The position numbers and the translations under genes are program-made. From Desulfobacteraceae bacterium (GTDB taxonomy: Bacteria > Desulfobacterota > Desulfobacteria > Desulfobacterales > Desulfobacteraceae), in assembly GCA_022712835.1 (NCBI GenBank), contig JAFLJU010000698.1, forward strand, positions 1 to 6,363: a stretch of 6,363 nucleotides of DNA, read 5' to 3'. Positions 6,037 to 6,363 of the stretch are shown in pieces (within the stretch, counting starts at the first letter, position 1; every line of letters begins with the position of its first letter). The notes below the pieces were generated by a model that was not told the origin of the DNA, did no database searches, and worked only from the letters and a program-made list of their open reading frames with translations.

Positions 6037-6058
6037 AATATATGATTTGTTATTGTAA
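6030..6058 (-). promoter_or_regulatory. Possible promoter of the hemerythrin gene
   Basis: Read on the minus strand, TTACAA (6058-6053) is followed after 17 bases by CATAAA (6035-6030). The predicted start site near 6023 gives a leader of about 40 bases. Each hexamer matches consensus at four positions or so. A second candidate further upstream (TTGATC-17-TTTAAA) is no better. Confidence 0.35.
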
Positions 6059-6093
6059 CCTATTTTTAAAGGATAGAAAAGAAAAGCGATCAA

Positions 6094-6126
6094 ATGTCAT
6101 GGACTTTTTCTAAAACACATGTCATG
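6094..6126. repeat. Two direct copies of ATGTCATG
   Basis: ATGTCATG occurs at 6094-6101 and 6119-6126, 25 bases start to start. Both lie upstream of both divergent promoters. Two half-sites about 2.4 helical turns apart could bind a regulator, but the unit is short. Confidence 0.3.
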
Positions 6127-6198
6127 ATTACAAAATAAACAACTTGATCTGCCGACTCTTCTTTTTTTAGTCAATACAAACTTTTTTTCATACCTCCC

Positions 6199-6227
6199 TT
6201 GAAAAACCTTTTTTAAGTGTTTATCAT
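6199..6227 (+). promoter_or_regulatory. Sigma70-type promoter of the small basic protein gene
   Basis: TTGAAA (6199-6204) and TATCAT (6222-6227) are separated by 17 bases, the optimal spacing. The predicted start is near 6234, leaving a leader of about 83 bases that begins almost directly with the inverted repeats at 6238-6266. Confidence 0.5.
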
Positions 6228-6237
6228 TTACCATAAG

Positions 6238-6266
6238 AAACAAACTTTGTTTGCATCATATGCAAA
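6238..6266. other. Two overlapping inverted repeats just after the predicted start site
   Basis: AAACAAA-C-TTTGTTT (6238-6252) is a perfect 7-base inverted repeat with one central base. TTTGCAT-CAT-ATGCAAA (6250-6266) is a perfect 7-base inverted repeat with three central bases. They share TTT at 6250-6252. Their position at about +4 to +32 suits a repressor operator or a 5' leader hairpin. Confidence 0.5.
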
Positions 6267-6303
6267 GGCGTTCTCTAAGGTTTTATCTCATTACACTATT
6301 ATT

Positions 6304-6309
6304 AAGGAG
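6304..6309 (+). promoter_or_regulatory. Ribosome binding site of the small basic protein
   Basis: AAGGAG lies 7 bases before the ATG at 6317, an ideal arrangement. It is the main evidence that the short truncated frame at the window edge is a real gene. Confidence 0.75.
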
Positions 6310-6316
6310 CCAGACT

Positions 6317-6363
6317 ATGAAAAACAGAGCACTGAGAAGGCACCAGACAGAAAAAGTTAAAAC
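6317..6363 (+). CDS. Small basic protein, N-terminus only (cut by window edge)
   Basis: Fifteen codons are visible after the ATG: MKNRALRRHQTEKVK, then an incomplete codon AC (Thr). The stretch is strongly basic, with six Lys/Arg among the first 15 residues besides one His, and has no signal peptide. An ideal AAGGAG precedes it and a TTGAAA-17-TATCAT promoter lies upstream, so I take it as a real gene. From memory, short hypothetical proteins starting with a similar Arg-Arg-His segment often end in a Cys-rich motif near CxCxxCGNPR. This is a resemblance of 15 residues only and not an assignment. No function is proposed. Confidence 0.6.
   Translation, partial: MKNRALRRHQTEKVK

Larger units (their letters stand above)
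5983..6316. other. Divergent AT-rich intergenic regulatory region
   Basis: This 334-base stretch between the divergent hemerythrin and small-protein genes shows no coding frame with recognisable features. It holds candidate promoters for both directions, an inverted repeat over the hemerythrin promoter, two copies of ATGTCATG (6094-6101 and 6119-6126), poly-T tracts around 6163-6188, and a pair of overlapping inverted repeats at 6238-6266. I saw no tRNA, no recognisable riboswitch and no terminator-like hairpin with a proper stem and T-run. Confidence 0.6.

Noticed and set aside
6292..6297. TACACT as the -10 of the small-protein gene
   Set aside because: A start site from it would fall in or next to the ribosome binding site. 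The TTGAAA-17-TATCAT pair upstream is much better.

Overview
The window reads as a stretch of chromosome from a sulfate-reducing or related deltaproteobacterium (Desulfobacterota, probably Desulfobacterales). The clearest pointer is the adenylate kinase at the left edge. Its LID domain carries Cys-x5-His-x15-Cys-x2-Cys, the metal-site spacing I recall for the Desulfovibrio gigas enzyme. A stand-alone bacteriohemerythrin and moderately AT-rich DNA fit the same group. No mobile element, CRISPR array or phage gene is visible.

Layout. (1) 2-583: 3' part of adk, closed by a strong intrinsic terminator (646-691). (2) 775-984: rpsU (ribosomal protein S21), with its own terminator (998-1042). (3) 1055-2371: folC, starting 13 bases after that terminator's T-run, so it probably depends on read-through. 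(4) 2402-2477: a complete tRNA-Arg(CCG) with encoded CCA and an extended -10 promoter overlapping the end of folC. (5) 2490-4431: a two-gene unit of a GT4 glycosyltransferase and a class I SAM methyltransferase, overlapping by 14 bases and starting only 12 bases after the tRNA. (6) 4537-5559: a ChaN-like lipoprotein with its own promoter and ribosome binding site. (7) 5581-5982, minus strand: a bacteriohemerythrin converging on the ChaN-like gene across a short palindromic, probably bidirectional terminator. (8) 5983-6316: a divergent AT-rich regulatory region serving the hemerythrin on one side and a small basic protein on the other. (9) 6317-6363: the first 15 codons of that small protein, cut by the window edge.

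How the genes fit together. The left half is housekeeping: nucleotide balance, translation and folate polyglutamylation. The glycosyltransferase and methyltransferase look like a small glycan or glycolipid modification unit of unknown substrate. The ChaN-like lipoprotein (family linked to haem/iron) and the hemerythrin (di-iron O2 binding) share an iron/oxygen theme but are convergent, so no co-regulation can be claimed. I found no convincing new multi-gene system. The points most worth a second look are the tRNA-mRNA junction at 2402-2490 and the overlapping inverted repeats just downstream of a predicted promoter at 6199-6266.
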